A DNA stretch of 64,000 bases. Origin: Branchiostoma floridae. Lineage: Eukaryota > Chordata > Leptocardii > Amphioxiformes > Branchiostomatidae. Positions within the stretch are counted from its first letter, which is position 1. Every line of letters starts with the position of its first letter. The notes below the pieces were generated by a model. It worked only from the letters and a program-made list of their open reading frames with translations. It was not told the origin of the DNA and did not search any database. A program made the translations under genes and the position numbers. The DNA lies in the NCBI RefSeq assembly GCF_000003815.2, contig NC_049991.1:15332202-15396201 (forward strand), read 5' to 3'. Below are positions 38,301-52,204 of this stretch, piece after piece.

Positions 38301-41300
38301 AGGGAGTCCGGCTCACGTACAAGGATGTGCAGCAGAACGTGCTGATGGAGAGGACCACAGGTGTGTCTGTGTGGGATTGTGATGTGTGTATGTGTGAATC
38401 TGTTAGTATGTATGAGAGTGTTTATGATTGTGTGTGTGCATGCAAGTGTGGGATGGTGGTTTGTGTGTGAAAGTGTATCAGTATGTATGAGAGTGTGTAT
38501 TCTTGTATATGTGATTGTAGTGTGTGAGTGTGTAGGTATGTGTGTGAGTGTGTGTGTGTGTGTTTGTAAGAGAGTGTGTATTAGGTGCATGTGTATTTGC
38601 TTTACTCTATACAGGTGCATTACTTCTATTTTACATGTATGATGTAGCTGTATGTTGATGCAGGGTATAAGAAGTTGACATCTGTGGCTAACTACTTGCC
38701 TTCCTCCCACAGGAGCCAAGCTGCAGACAGAGACAGAGAACCTGGCCACTCGGCTGCTCTACATGCAGAACGCCAAGGAGGACGTCAGGTCGGACATCGC
38801 CGTCATGAAAAGGGCTGCAGAAAAGGCCGACACTGAAGTGGCAAAAGCTGAGCTGGCAAAGAAACAGCAGGTATGGGAAAAACGAACACTTTGGTAAAGT
38901 AGAGGTACAGCAGTCATCCTCAATATTGAGATAATTTAAGGTGAAGTATGATGCTTTTTGAAGTAGCTGTCGGTTCTACAATGTGGCCTTGCTAAGGGTT
39001 GCACATTTTGGGACATGACGCATATACAGGCTTCTCTTTGGTCAGGGCTTATTTGACAATATAGATGTCAAGTAGAAAACGGAAAAAGTATCGAACAAAG
39101 GCATGTTGCAATCAGTTTAAATGTCTGATATCAGTTCATGTCCTCAATGTTTGTAATGTACCATCAAACACTGCCAGAGGGCAGATGTATTTTTTTGGCT
39201 TTTGCTGCATTGCCAGCACAATCTCCTTGATGTCCCCAGTTTTAAATATTGCTTACTAAACCACTCCCTTTCTGCAGGATCTGTATATTGACCGGCTGGT
39301 AGACGTTGTGGATGACCTGAGAGAGAAGATTGCTCTCTACGAGGCTCAGATCGCTGCTCAGACGGAGGAGACCAAGGCTGCCCGGGAGGCGGTGTCCGAG
39401 GCTCGCACCGAAATAGACGTAAGTTCAAAGTACATTTATTTATTTATTTATTAGGATTCTCCATTTGGAGGGTATGGCGAAACAGGTGTTAAGGACACCT
39501 TTTCAAAGCCGCCATACACACATGTGCACATGTTCGCACATGTCTACACGCGGCGGGGTTGTACCGCCCCTTACGGGGTGCTATAAACATTACTACTAGG
39601 GATATCTCCAGGACCTGTCCATCCATTGCGGGATGGAAATTCGTATGCTGAGATGGACAAAACTTTCACTTCGTCCGCCCAAATTATCTGAACTTCATGA
39701 CATGACAATGCTGAAAACGTTACATTGCTGAAAATGTATTTTGGTCAGTTTAAAATGATAGATTTAACAAGGATCTCTCATCGTTAATGACACAAAGACT
39801 CGTGCTTTTAGAAAAAAACAATTGATGATTTTCACACTTTTCTTAGCCCATGTGAGGGTCCTAAGAACCAGATAACAACAGTGATATGTAAGGGACTTGA
39901 TTGTTAGGGAGTTAAATATAGGGTTGTTAGCATACACATCTTAATGTTTTGACCTACATTTGTTGTCCTACAGGCTATAAACCTGGAGAAGAAGCAGCTG
40001 TTCCAGCAGTGGACCAGCAGTCTGATCGGCATGAGGAGGAGAGACGAGGCACACGCCGCCATGAACCAGGCACTGGAGTAAGTAACGGCTTAGTCATGAC
40101 ACTTATGCAGTGATTCTAGTCCTGGATGAAACTAAAAAGAAGTGTTTATGTCACAAAATAATCCAAAGGGAAGGGTTATGCCTATCCAAATTTACATGTC
40201 ATGTAAAATGGGTACCTGACTTAAGTTGGGAAGATAAAAGGCAGTAGAAGGAGAGGGTTGGGCTCCACCTTCCTATTATCTATCTTGTCCTAGACACGAT
40301 AGATGACTGCCCCTACTGCCTCAAAGGCTATTGGACTACCTGTGTCCTTTTACCTTTGATTAATTTGCTGTCTCCAGGTATACATGTGTGTTAGGTTGTC
40401 CTGTCAGGAATACTATCTAAAGTAGTGCGTACGTTATTGGTCAACAGTGATCAGAGACAGCGTGTCTTGTCCCTGACATGGTGGTATTATGTTTGGTTGC
40501 CCAGCTGGTAATACTACATAAAGTAACAGAGTGTATGACTTGTCAACAGTGATCAGAGGCAGCGTGTCTTGTCCCTTGAGACTGAAATCGACGGGTACAA
40601 GAAGTCCATCACCAAGGAGCAGGAGAAGAACGAGACCCTGACCATGGTGCTGAACAAGACGGAGTCGGACATCAGCACCACCAAGAAGCTGATGGCGCAG
40701 AGCCAGACCAAGCAGGAGGCCATCAAGGCCGAGTACACCACCTACACACGGGCCCTGCACGAGACGGAGCAGGCTCTCAACAGGGCAACGACTGTAAGTT
40801 CACCAATTCTTCTTGGTTTTTACTTGTGGGTGGAAATTTGTAAAGGTTGTTAACGATTACATTGATCGCAGGCTCTCGACAGGGCAACTACTGTAAGTTC
40901 ACCAGTTTTAGTTGCTGTTTGGAGTTGTTTTGATATAGTCCAGGCGGCTGTGTACAAATTTGGATACTAAACAAAATACTTTCAGCATGAAAGGGCATCA
41001 GAGTTGGTAAAATATATGAAGAGATAAAGTGTTCTTCAACTCAAAAATTGGACTCCATTTTTTACTGTTAGCCAGTCCCTCTTAGCTTCTGACCTGTACA
41101 CAATCATGCTGTCAATTTTGAAAACACAAAAACACAAAACAACTGTACTTATGATATAAGAGAATACTTCTTCACAACCAGTTGATACACACTATTGCTT
41201 ACGTTTCAATGTCTCTCAGACACCTTCCTTAGAGCTTCTGACTGGAGTTTTGCTTCTTGCCACTAGACATTGTATGTATCAACAATGTACATACCAACCT

Positions 41301-44300
41301 GATAAAATTATTTTTGGAAATAACTGTACTTATGCCATCATCTTTTCCCAGGACCGTACCCTGCGTCTGAACGAGCTGAACGCGCTGCGGAAGCAGATCG
41401 AGCGTGAGTACCAGGAGAAAGTGAACCTGGAGGATGCCATCATGGAGAAGATGCGGTCCCAGCTCACCATGGACAAGGCTGCGCTCTACACCAAGAAGAT
41501 GACCAGCAAGCTCAGGCAGAGGAAGAAACAGCTGGTATGTTTACAGACACTACCTCTGTACTTTGCAGCTTGTTTCGGTACTTTATCGACGCCGTCTTAT
41601 GTTTGTAGTTTGTCTTGTGATTTAAAAAATACAAATGAATTGTATGAAATTGTTACTGGTAGTGGTACAACATTTGGTATAAAATCTGCACTGGCTGTCC
41701 TACAATTTGTCACTGCTGTATGGCAGGACAATTTTGCACCAGTTCCTTTCATGCCCTCCTCTCAGGGGTACTCTTCATTAAAACACTCCAAATTAAACAA
41801 ACATTAGCAAAGAGGAAAAAGGGGCATTGATAGATCTGAGAATAAGTAAGATTTCATGACCTTTGGTTCCTTCCCCTCTCTGCACAGGAAGCGGAGGTGG
41901 CTAAAGTCGAGAACGAGATTTCGCGTGACATCCTGGAGATCTCGTACACGACGTCTCGCATCAAGCGACTGCAGAAGACGATGGAGGAGCTCGATGAGGA
42001 GATCCGCATGAAGAATGACATGATCTCCAAGAGCGAGGGCGAGATCATCAAGAGGAACGCCGTGATCGAGAGGAAGCAGGGCGTGATCGACCAGTACAAC
42101 AAGAGAGTGGACCAGCTGCTCACCAGTACTGGGGTATGCTTCCCGGTTTTTAGCTTTACAGTAATGCAAACTGTAGTTTTAAGTAATACAAACTGCATAT
42201 AGAAGGGTTCAAGACATGTCATGGAGAAATTCTAATAGTGAATGAACTACAATCGCCATGTATTTATTTGTTCTAAATCTGGCAACCTTGTGGCTGAAAA
42301 ACATTTTACTTACAACTGTTCATCTTTGAAATTACAAAATTTGCATAAAATACTATATAAACTGTTCCATCATTGTCATTGTCTTAGATATGTGGCTGAG
42401 TTAACCTGATAGTTACATTACCTTGATTCCAGTCCAGTAGCAAAGGATTTTGCTGTTCAACTCAAACTTTAAGGGGAACAGACCAAATTTGAATCTCTTA
42501 ATGTCACTCTGACTACATTTCTCATAGTCAGTGTGAACAATTTTGAACGTCTAAATCTCATGTTACAAGAAGATAAAGGAGACTATGAAATAATCTCTAA
42601 GCAGATCCTACCATAGCATAAGATAGTATTATAAGCTGCCAGACGAGTGAAGCCGGCCTAGGAGTGTGTTTGGCTCCCAGTGGCTGATGACTGCCTTTGG
42701 CCAGCTACATATACATGTATACTCTTTGATACTATCTTATGCCACTGGTAAATCTACCTGGAGATTAACTATGAAACATTTTGTAGGGAGAAGAGCTGGG
42801 TCCGCTGGAGATCCAGATCAAGGCCATGAACAAGCAGATCGAGGATCGACAGGCTGAGATCATGGAGCTGCAGCAGTTCTGGCTGCGTCAGCAGGGGGAG
42901 CTGGTCAAACTCACCAAGGACAGGGAGGAGCAGGGCAAGGACCTGGAGAGGCTCAAGAAACAGCTGTCTATTCTCACTCAGAAGAAACTTAGGATTGAAA
43001 GTGAGTCTTTTTAATGTCCATTATCACTCAGAAGAAGCTCTGAAGATTGAAAGTGAGCCTTTTTACTGATTAAACTGCTGTCCATTCTCACTCAGAAAAA
43101 ACTCAGGATTGAAAGTGGGTATTAATACTGCAGAAAGCAAACATGCATGATACCTAGGGGTGGGTACCAGTACAGAAAATTCAGGTCCAGGTATGGTCCA
43201 GGTACAGGAACCTGGACCTAATCGTTTGTGAAACTTGTAATGGGCAATACTCAAAGAAATGGTCCATTTTGCTAGTTGGGAATTTATGTGGTAGAGTATC
43301 ATGGTGGTAACGTCTATGTTCATGATTCTTTCAACATGTTGCCTCATTGTGAACATCTTTAGCAACATCTATCCATTGCATGGCAACACGTCTTTAACAA
43401 TATATTACCCTTTGCATTGCAGATGAAATCGAGGGCCACCAGCGTGAACAGAAGGACATTGACCACAGCATCAGTAACATGCGCAACGACATGGTCAAAC
43501 TCAACACCCTGCTGACCAAGGAGAACAAGCTGAAGGAAGGGATGCAACAGGTGGGTCGATTTTACTCTCAATCAGTTTTGGTTTGAGTTCTCTCCGCTCT
43601 CCCGTCAATACGACAGATGAGCGTCTATGCCACCTTTGCCTTCAAGTCTGTTAAAAGTGTACAACTGTTGAGTTAACTGAGCACTTAGGATCAGGCAAGG
43701 AAAAAGAGAGCTCCTAGCAAAATTGCACATTGTACAAACCTGTGCATGACAGGTGTAGTTGTCTCTGCATCCTTAGTTGTCAGTCGGATGAAGTGTGGCT
43801 GTAGGTGTAGGCAATCCTGACCACCCCCATGTGTCCTTAACTTGGCACTACTCCCAGAAGAATGAAGTTTCCTTACCCCTTCTCATACAAGTGTCTACAT
43901 ATCAGTCTAAATATTGCAAGCATAGCATAGTCACACCTATCCTGTGACTTGCTCCACAGATTGGTGTGAAGGGATGCATACAAGAGAGGGTAAATACATG
44001 TACATGTATACAGCGACAGGTCTGATTTGGAGGAATGAACTTGCAGCTTCCTTGTTTGTACTTGGTCATTAGTGTTTGGCATTGACTGATATCCTGCCAG
44101 ATATAATGATTGATGTTTGGTACTGGTCAAAACAAAGCAAGTGAGAATATCTCAGGAAGAAACAACCATACATCCATGGAAGAACATCTGTGACCACTTT
44201 CCTTTCCTCCTTCCCCACAGGACAACATCTTGGTAGAAAACGACTTCATTGCAGCCTTGAGGGAGGCTGAACACGACTCTATCAGCATGCAGGAGCGCCT

Positions 44301-46907
44301 GGAGGCCCTGCAGGAGGAGAAGGAGAGGCTACTCAACAGCCTGGTGGAAGCCGAGTGAGTCTTCCTTGCTATGTTTACCTGCAAGAAAGGGAAACATTGA
44401 TTTGCTCCATTTCTTCATCTTCTTCTTGTTTTTGTTTTTTTCTTAATTCCAAAGAAATAAGGTCAATGACCTGGACCAGATTGCCACAACCATTACTGGA
44501 GGTGTCCCCCATCCCAGTTTGCTTGTTGGGATGGAATAGAAATTTGCTACATGCATCCAAAATATCTGAACTTCATGACATGAAATTGATGAAAGCTGAA
44601 AATGACAGACTTGACAAGAAATATCAACATGATCTCCCAAACAATAAATGGGACGGAAAAAAATGAAACTAGAGATAGCCCTGATCAGATTCTTAGTACA
44701 TGAAGATATGAGACATGAGTACCTTCTTTAACATGTTTCCTTTGTGTGCAGACGTCAGATCATGTTGTGGGAGAAGAAGACCCAGCTGGCGCGGGAGGTG
44801 AGATCTGCCGTGGACTCCGAGGTCGGCCAGGGAGAGATCCACGCCATGAAAGCTGAGATCCATCGCATGGAGGTAAGGAGATGCCCTACTCTAACCAACA
44901 ATTAGTAATTCCTTTGTTTTCAAGCTATCGTTACTTGCATGACATGTACGCCTATGGAAAGGGTCTTATGACGGGACATAAGCTGTGGTCCACTGTTCAT
45001 TGTACTTGTCAAAAAAGCTGAGGAATTTCTCCAGTACAATGCACCTTTATTACTGTACATAGCATCTGTCTTTTCTGTCACAACTAGAGGAAAATTTGCT
45101 CAACAGCTGAACTGGGTTGAGATCGCTTGCACGTTTTAGTACCACTGACCAGTGACTTACCTTAGGCTTTTTTCTGTGTTCTAACCACAGTCCTCACACC
45201 ACACTTCTTTCAGACAGCTGGAGTTGTGGATTGGGTTGCTTCATTCTTTTTTGTAACTGTACCATGTAAGGTGGTTGCCTGTACCATGTATTTTCTGACC
45301 AAGTTTTACCGTAAAAGATTGTTGCAGAAGCATGTAACCACACAGTCCTTCCACCCCACAGGTGCGGTACTCCCAGCTGATGAAACAACAGGAGAAGATG
45401 ATCCGGGACATGGAGTCTGCCGTGTCACGCCGAGACACCATCTGGGTGCGGGGCGACGCCCAGGCCAAGACCAACAAGAAGGTGGTGACACAAGGAAACT
45501 TCCAGAAGAAGCTGGGAGAAATGAGGAAGAAAATTAAGCAGACTGCTCAGGTAGCTTTGGTCTTAGCCTCCTCAGATGCATTTTGCAGCACATTTTGCAA
45601 TCTTACAGAAAATCTAATCAATAGATAGAATGGCACTCAAGAAGATTCATCTTTTTTTTTTTTACTGGCTTTACCATATTGACAAGATTGATTTGAAACC
45701 CTTAACCATGTCCAGATAATGTGTACATGATAACCATTTGACTATGAACTGGATTGCCAGGCCGTTCGATGTTTGAACAGCTGACCTTATTAGTATCCAA
45801 TCTTTGTGTTGACTCTTTACGTTTGGACTTTCAAGTTAAATTGATTCATGTCTGATAAGCATGTTAAGTGTATGGATGTATTTCTTGTGTCTTTCATCAG
45901 TAGTTGTCTCAGGGTTTCCTTGGTTGTCTCCCCCAAAGTCATCCTCTCGTACATATAGTCATCACACCTCTCCATACCCCTTCTATTGCTCACTTGCTAT
46001 TGCATTGTTGCAATTTTCAATAAACAAAACGTTTTTCTTGACCCAGGATGCAAATGGGTGTGACCGTGAGATCCAGGAGTTACGGCAGCAGCAGCAGGAG
46101 CTGAGCAAGATGCTGGAGGACAAGCAGATCACCTGTCAGCAGCTGCAGAGCTCTGTGGACACGCTAGAGGGCGATATTGACAACATACAGGAGATCAAGG
46201 AGAGGGTGAGAAACACATGGTCGCTGTTCTGTTTGCACAGGGAAGCATTGTAGAGAGGGTGGTGTAGAGAGGAAATGCGCAATTTTTAGGTCATCTGTTT
46301 GTGAAATAGTGTGGTAGTGGGCATATCTGTATGTCAGTCGTTGACTTTTTACGATGTCCTGCACTTATCCTTGAGTCAGTAAGATTTTTCTCTCAAATCT
46401 GATACTTTTTTTTTCATTGTAACACTGTGACATTTATTTTCCCTTTGCCATCGCTAAATAATATCATTGGGTATTGCTTACATGCAATGCAGCTACCTTT
46501 GCATGTACATGTAATAAAAAGAATGGTTGTAATTGAGATTTTAAAATCATGTCATAATCCGTTAAGAATTTCATGCTTGTATATGAGCAGACACAGCCAA
46601 TGACAAATGTATACATATTTGAAACTCACTCATATGAAAACCCTCCCCATTATTTCAGAACCTTGCCGAGCTGGTTTCCAAACAGCAGAAGGTAAAACAC
46701 TACCAGGCCCTGAAGGATGGGAAGTACAAGCTGCTGTGCAGGACAGAAACCGCGCTGGAGAACGAGACACAGAAACAGCTAGACCGCATGCAGACCCTCA
46801 ACGCCATCGTAGACAGACTGAATCAGGAGTACCCCCATGCACAGCCCGCTCTACGGAGGGTCACGCTCACTCTGCAGTCTAGGGGGGTGGTTCAAGACAG
46901 TGCCTAG
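32310..46907 (+). CDS. CCDC40: CCDC40, axonemal 96-nm ruler coiled-coil protein (23 exons, complete)
   Basis: CCDC40 (FAP172 in Chlamydomonas) pairs with CCDC39 to form the 96-nm molecular ruler that places radial spokes and inner dynein arms on the doublets of motile cilia. Coding exons joined by eye: 32310-32329, 33609-33673, 34148-34272, 34790-34807, 35259-35385, 35756-35926, 36277-36399, 36832-37025, 37476-37559, 38141-38360, 38713-38870, 39278-39418, 39974-40077, 40550-40793, 41352-41534, 41888-42133, 42787-43000, 43423-43550, 44221-44354, 44752-44872, 45362-45550, 46047-46205, 46659-46907. All have GT-AG borders and compatible phases. The product is 1,138 aa against 1,142 in human, and similarity runs through the whole length, for example [50 protein letters not shown] and [10 protein letters not shown]. 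The start ATG lies in CAACATGGCGGATC and the stop is TAG at 46905. Confidence 0.97.
32723..32942. mobile_element. TTCGCGG-type MITE in CCDC40 intron 1
   Basis: Terminal inverted repeats ATGATACTGTAAATGCA (32723-32739) and TGCATTTACAGTATCAT (end) enclose several copies of TTCGCGGTGGATTTAA-like sequence in both orientations. The whole 220 bp can fold back on itself. Elements of this form are widespread in marine invertebrate genomes (from general knowledge). It carries no ORF of its own. Confidence 0.8.
33295..33527. mobile_element. Possible MITE with AGCCTGG-type ends
   Basis: The segment starts TTAGCCTGGATGCCAGAC and ends GTCTGGTATCCAGGATA, which is an imperfect inverted complement. The interior holds further inverted blocks around CCCCAGC. 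No clear target-site duplication is visible. The ends resemble those of the elements at 29690 and 52989. Confidence 0.5.
34516..34612. mobile_element. Partial AGCCTGG-end MITE in CCDC40 intron 3
   Basis: The segment starts TTAGCCTGGTATCATACC and contains AAGTCTCTTCTGTCC, like one arm of the 52989-53098 element. No matching right end is present, so it is truncated or decayed. Confidence 0.4.
37672..37860 (+). repeat. tRNA-derived SINE-like copy in CCDC40 intron 9
   Basis: A tRNA-like head with B-box GGTTCTGAGTTCAATCCC is followed by CCCTTGGGAAAGGCACTTTA, CACCCAGGTGTAAAAATGGG and TACCTGGCTGACTTTGGTCG. Parts of this order recur at 30696-30880, 40196-40360 and 60455-60745. Confidence 0.7.
37966..38055 (+). 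repeat. Copy of CCDC40 exon 10 acceptor and exon start
   Basis: These 90 bp match 38093-38182 at 84 positions with no gap and an offset of 127 bp. They include the polypyrimidine/acceptor region TGTACTACACAG and the first 42 nt of exon 10 ([14 protein letters not shown]), then meet TGA. If this decoy acceptor were used the protein would end after about 14 codons, so it is presumably silent or yields an unproductive isoform. Confidence 0.9.
38365..38580 (+). repeat. Degenerate (GT)n-rich tract after exon 10
   Basis: Intron 10 begins with about 200 bp of TGTGTGAGTG-like sequence. It creates spurious long open frames on both strands, including a His/Thr/Ile-rich one on the minus strand. Confidence 0.85.
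39595..39880. repeat. Interspersed repeat, copy 1
   Basis: It shares blocks with about 44500-44700 and 58690-58930, including ATCTGAACTTCATGACATGA, a GGGATGGAAAT-like block and a gap-spaced TTTGACAAGG...ATCTC block. This is a dispersed family of unknown type with no coding content. Confidence 0.5.
40196..40360 (+). repeat. 3' part of a SINE-like element in CCDC40 intron 13
   Basis: AAAATGGGTACCTGACTTAA, GGGAAGATAAAAGGCAG and CCCCTACTGCCTCAAAGGCT correspond in order to the tail of the element at 60455-60745. Confidence 0.6.
40391..40474 (+). repeat. Copy of CCDC40 exon 14 acceptor and exon start
   Basis: The core 40441-40474 matches 40543-40576 at 33 of 34 positions: TCAACAG acceptor plus the first 27 nt of exon 14. 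The intron upstream is also similar (TTAGGTTGTC...AATACTATCTAAAGTA against TTTGGTTGCC...AATACTACATAAAGTA). The offset is about 102 bp. Read from the decoy acceptor, the frame runs into the intron and reaches TAA. Confidence 0.85.
40868..40904 (+). repeat. Copy of CCDC40 exon 14 end and donor; possible 21-nt mini-exon
   Basis: It matches 40769-40805 at 35 of 37 positions with an offset of 99 bp. The copy begins GCAG and carries GTAAGT, so 40872-40892 is a 21-nt segment bounded by AG and GT. It would insert ALDRATT in phase 0 directly after the authentic ALNRATT without changing frame. The upstream polypyrimidine tract is weak, so use as an exon is uncertain. Confidence 0.85.
42965..43120 (+). 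repeat. Exon 17 end and donor present three times in tandem
   Basis: The true exon end (TCTATTCTCACTCAGAAGAA ... GATTGAAA, then GTGAGT) is followed by two degraded copies at about 43016-43066 and 43080-43120, each with TCACTCAG, an ATTGAAA core and a GTGAGC or GTGGGT donor-like end. The first has a 2-nt insertion. Period about 53-64 bp. Confidence 0.85.
44500..44700. repeat. Interspersed repeat, copy 2
   Basis: This belongs to the same family as 39595-39880 and 58690-58930. Shared blocks include TCTGAACTTCATGACATGA, ATTGATGAAA, ACTTGACAAG, CTCCCAAACAAT and AGCCCTGA. It lies in CCDC40 intron 19. The preceding 44440-44500 also resembles 56090-56170 (AACAAATAAGGTCATTGACC type). Confidence 0.6.
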
Positions 46908-47570
46908 AGACGTCATAGTGTAAAATAGCTATTTTTGAATGGATACAAAATATGTCACACCTTCACTTTCGATGGGACAATCTTTATGTAAAGGCAAAAT
47001 CTATGTTGAATATTGTTTTCATATTGTCTATATTGGAGCTATCATCATCTACATAGATTGTTCCAAATCTACTGGATAGGTGTAAAGTCTATTGCATTTC
47101 AGAAAATCTAACTTGAAACCTCATTTTACTGAAACTGATAGTCAGGTTGGTTGCCTTTTAGCAATTTTGCATTGCACAAAATACTTCATATTTTGAGCAT
47201 CAAATTTGAATATGTAAAACTTCAATAATGTACCATCGCTGGCTGTAGAGGAAAGTTTATCTAGAAATATCTTCACAAGATAGTGAAAATTGTACATGAA
47301 TTAGAATTGTAAAAAAAAAATTAGTAACATGACACGCCTCTGATGGCAATTCCAGAAATCAAAGTGCTTTGCAAGAACTTGGGGATAAGATGCTTGGAAT
47401 GAATATAGTCATCCATGCCATGTTTATATGGTATAGAATTCTGATGTCAAGTAATTCTCACAATTGGCAAATACTGTGTATAATGTATTTCTAGGAATGC
47501 CCTTTGCACAAATGTATTGTGTATATTTTGTTCACTTCTCTGTAATAAAGGATGTGTGTTGAGTACTTCT
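46908..47570 (+). terminator. CCDC40 3' UTR with AATAAA signal
   Basis: About 640 bp of AT-rich sequence follow the CCDC40 stop. AATAAA occurs at 47544-47549, followed by a GT-rich stretch, which fits a cleavage/polyadenylation site near 47,565. Confidence 0.6.
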
Positions 47571-47761
47571 GGCATACATGTGGTATTGTTCACTGTTTTT
47601 CAAAGCTACAATGTACATGCCTGCTACATGTAGTCTATGTGACACAAACTCTGATATCCAGGGCTGTAACTGGACCTTCCACTAGGAGGCTGGCGGATGT
47701 TGGGCGGGCTGCTATAAGCGAGATTTAATCAGGCTACATGCATGCCGAAAAATTACACAGA

Positions 47762-48633
47762 GTTTACTTCACACCATAACTTTATTCCATACTATTGTCA
47801 GTCTGAAGTCTATGATTCTTATTGCATTATATTTCATTTACCCCTATACACAAACTATATCTCCCCAATAAGTTCAAACTGGGAAGTTCTGTTACACATT
47901 GGCTGAATTCTACATAATCTCTCTGTACAGAAGGCAAGGCATACCAGGAATTCATGTACATCAGTGCCTATCACTATCAGAATGACTTCTTGGATCTCAA
48001 ATCATAAATCAACCATTACCTAAAGATGATTACAACATGATAACATAAATATATACATCCCATACACTGAAAGCAAATATTGCAAGTACAACACAACCTC
48101 TGTCATTTGGAAGAGCTTAAACTTACTAACTTATAGCTTAAAGCCTTTGATAAATAGGGAATTCGACGGATTCACTTAAAGTAGCAATACAAAAACATGC
48201 AAATTCTATCAACAAAACTGATGTTAAGCAGAGTTTTTCCCCTGTCAAAACTAAGCAGGTTCTGTAGCATGTAGTGGTTGAAAGCACCAGACACTTCCGG
48301 CAGGTTAAATAGCAAGTTAAAGGGACATTCAGCAAAGGCATTTTTTACCTCCTTTCACTATAGTTTTTAGTATTACCAATAATCCCTTCCAGAAATTCCT
48401 TACTAGCCCTTGCAACAAGTTCTACTCTACAATACTTAGTAACTGCTTGAATAAATCAGATAAAAAAATCATTTTGCACAAATATTTTAAACTACATTAT
48501 GTACCTGATCCCAATCTACAGTTCTCTGGTACAAACCACATAGCCACCTCTTCCTCTACTTTCTTTCATAATATAAACCATTGCAAGCAACTTTGACTGT
48601 CGATGTATAATCTCATCCACCGCTCTAGTACCA
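47762..48633 (-). terminator. TVP23 3' UTR with polyadenylation signal
   Basis: Minus-strand AATAAA is at 47786-47781, about 850 bp after the TVP23 stop. The CCDC40 signal on the other strand is at 47544, so the two genes are convergent and their transcripts end within about 250 bp of each other. The exact 3' end is not determined. Confidence 0.45.
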
Positions 48634-51782
<3,149 letters not shown>

Positions 51783-52100
51783 GGCTAGTTATAATCTCGG
51801 TGGATTCTCAAAATTTCTCATAAAGAGCTTACAGACGTACGAGGCAAAGGTTTTCGACGAAGGGCTGGTTACGTGTTCAACTTGTCGACCATTTTGAGTA
51901 GAACGTCACCTCTTCTTAGCGCCCTCTAGCGGAATTAGCTAACTTTGCAGTTCGATGCAATCACGTTTTCGGTTTGTTTCCTTCATTTCGTCTTGTATAA
52001 CGGTTAACTAACGTTTTGAAGTATAAGTTTTCTTTTCACTGTTTCGTACCTATCTCAGTCAACGGTAACCAAGTAAGTATTGTTGATAATATGCTTTTAC
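51783..52100 (-). promoter_or_regulatory. Likely TVP23 promoter / 5' UTR
   Basis: This is a CpG-richer block than its surroundings, directly upstream of the TVP23 start codon and downstream of the ECI1 3' end. No TATA-like element is obvious. The limits are inferred from gene positions only. Confidence 0.4.
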
Positions 52101-52204
52101 ACCATACAACTATACAATGTAAGAGAACAACAATGCAATGAATTCATCATGTCAGTCCATCATTTAAAGACCACCAACCAGTCTAATGAAAGATACTCTT
52201 GAGT

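Larger units (their letters stand above)
37476..46907 (+). other. CCDC40: CCDC40 coiled-coil region, exons 9-23
   Basis: Residues 282-1138 are almost continuously heptad-like and rich in Glu, Gln, Lys, Leu and Arg, as expected of the parallel CCDC39/CCDC40 rod. Exons in this part are GC-rich with strong third-position G/C, in contrast to the AT-rich introns. The C-terminus, after an [17 protein letters not shown] block that matches human RLALIATILDRVRDEYP, continues for about 25 residues to the stop. Confidence 0.95.

Noticed and set aside
38006-38749. 247-codon minus-strand frame rich in His, Thr and Ile
   Set aside because: It arises from the GT-rich intron tract and sequence antisense to CCDC40 exons 10-11.
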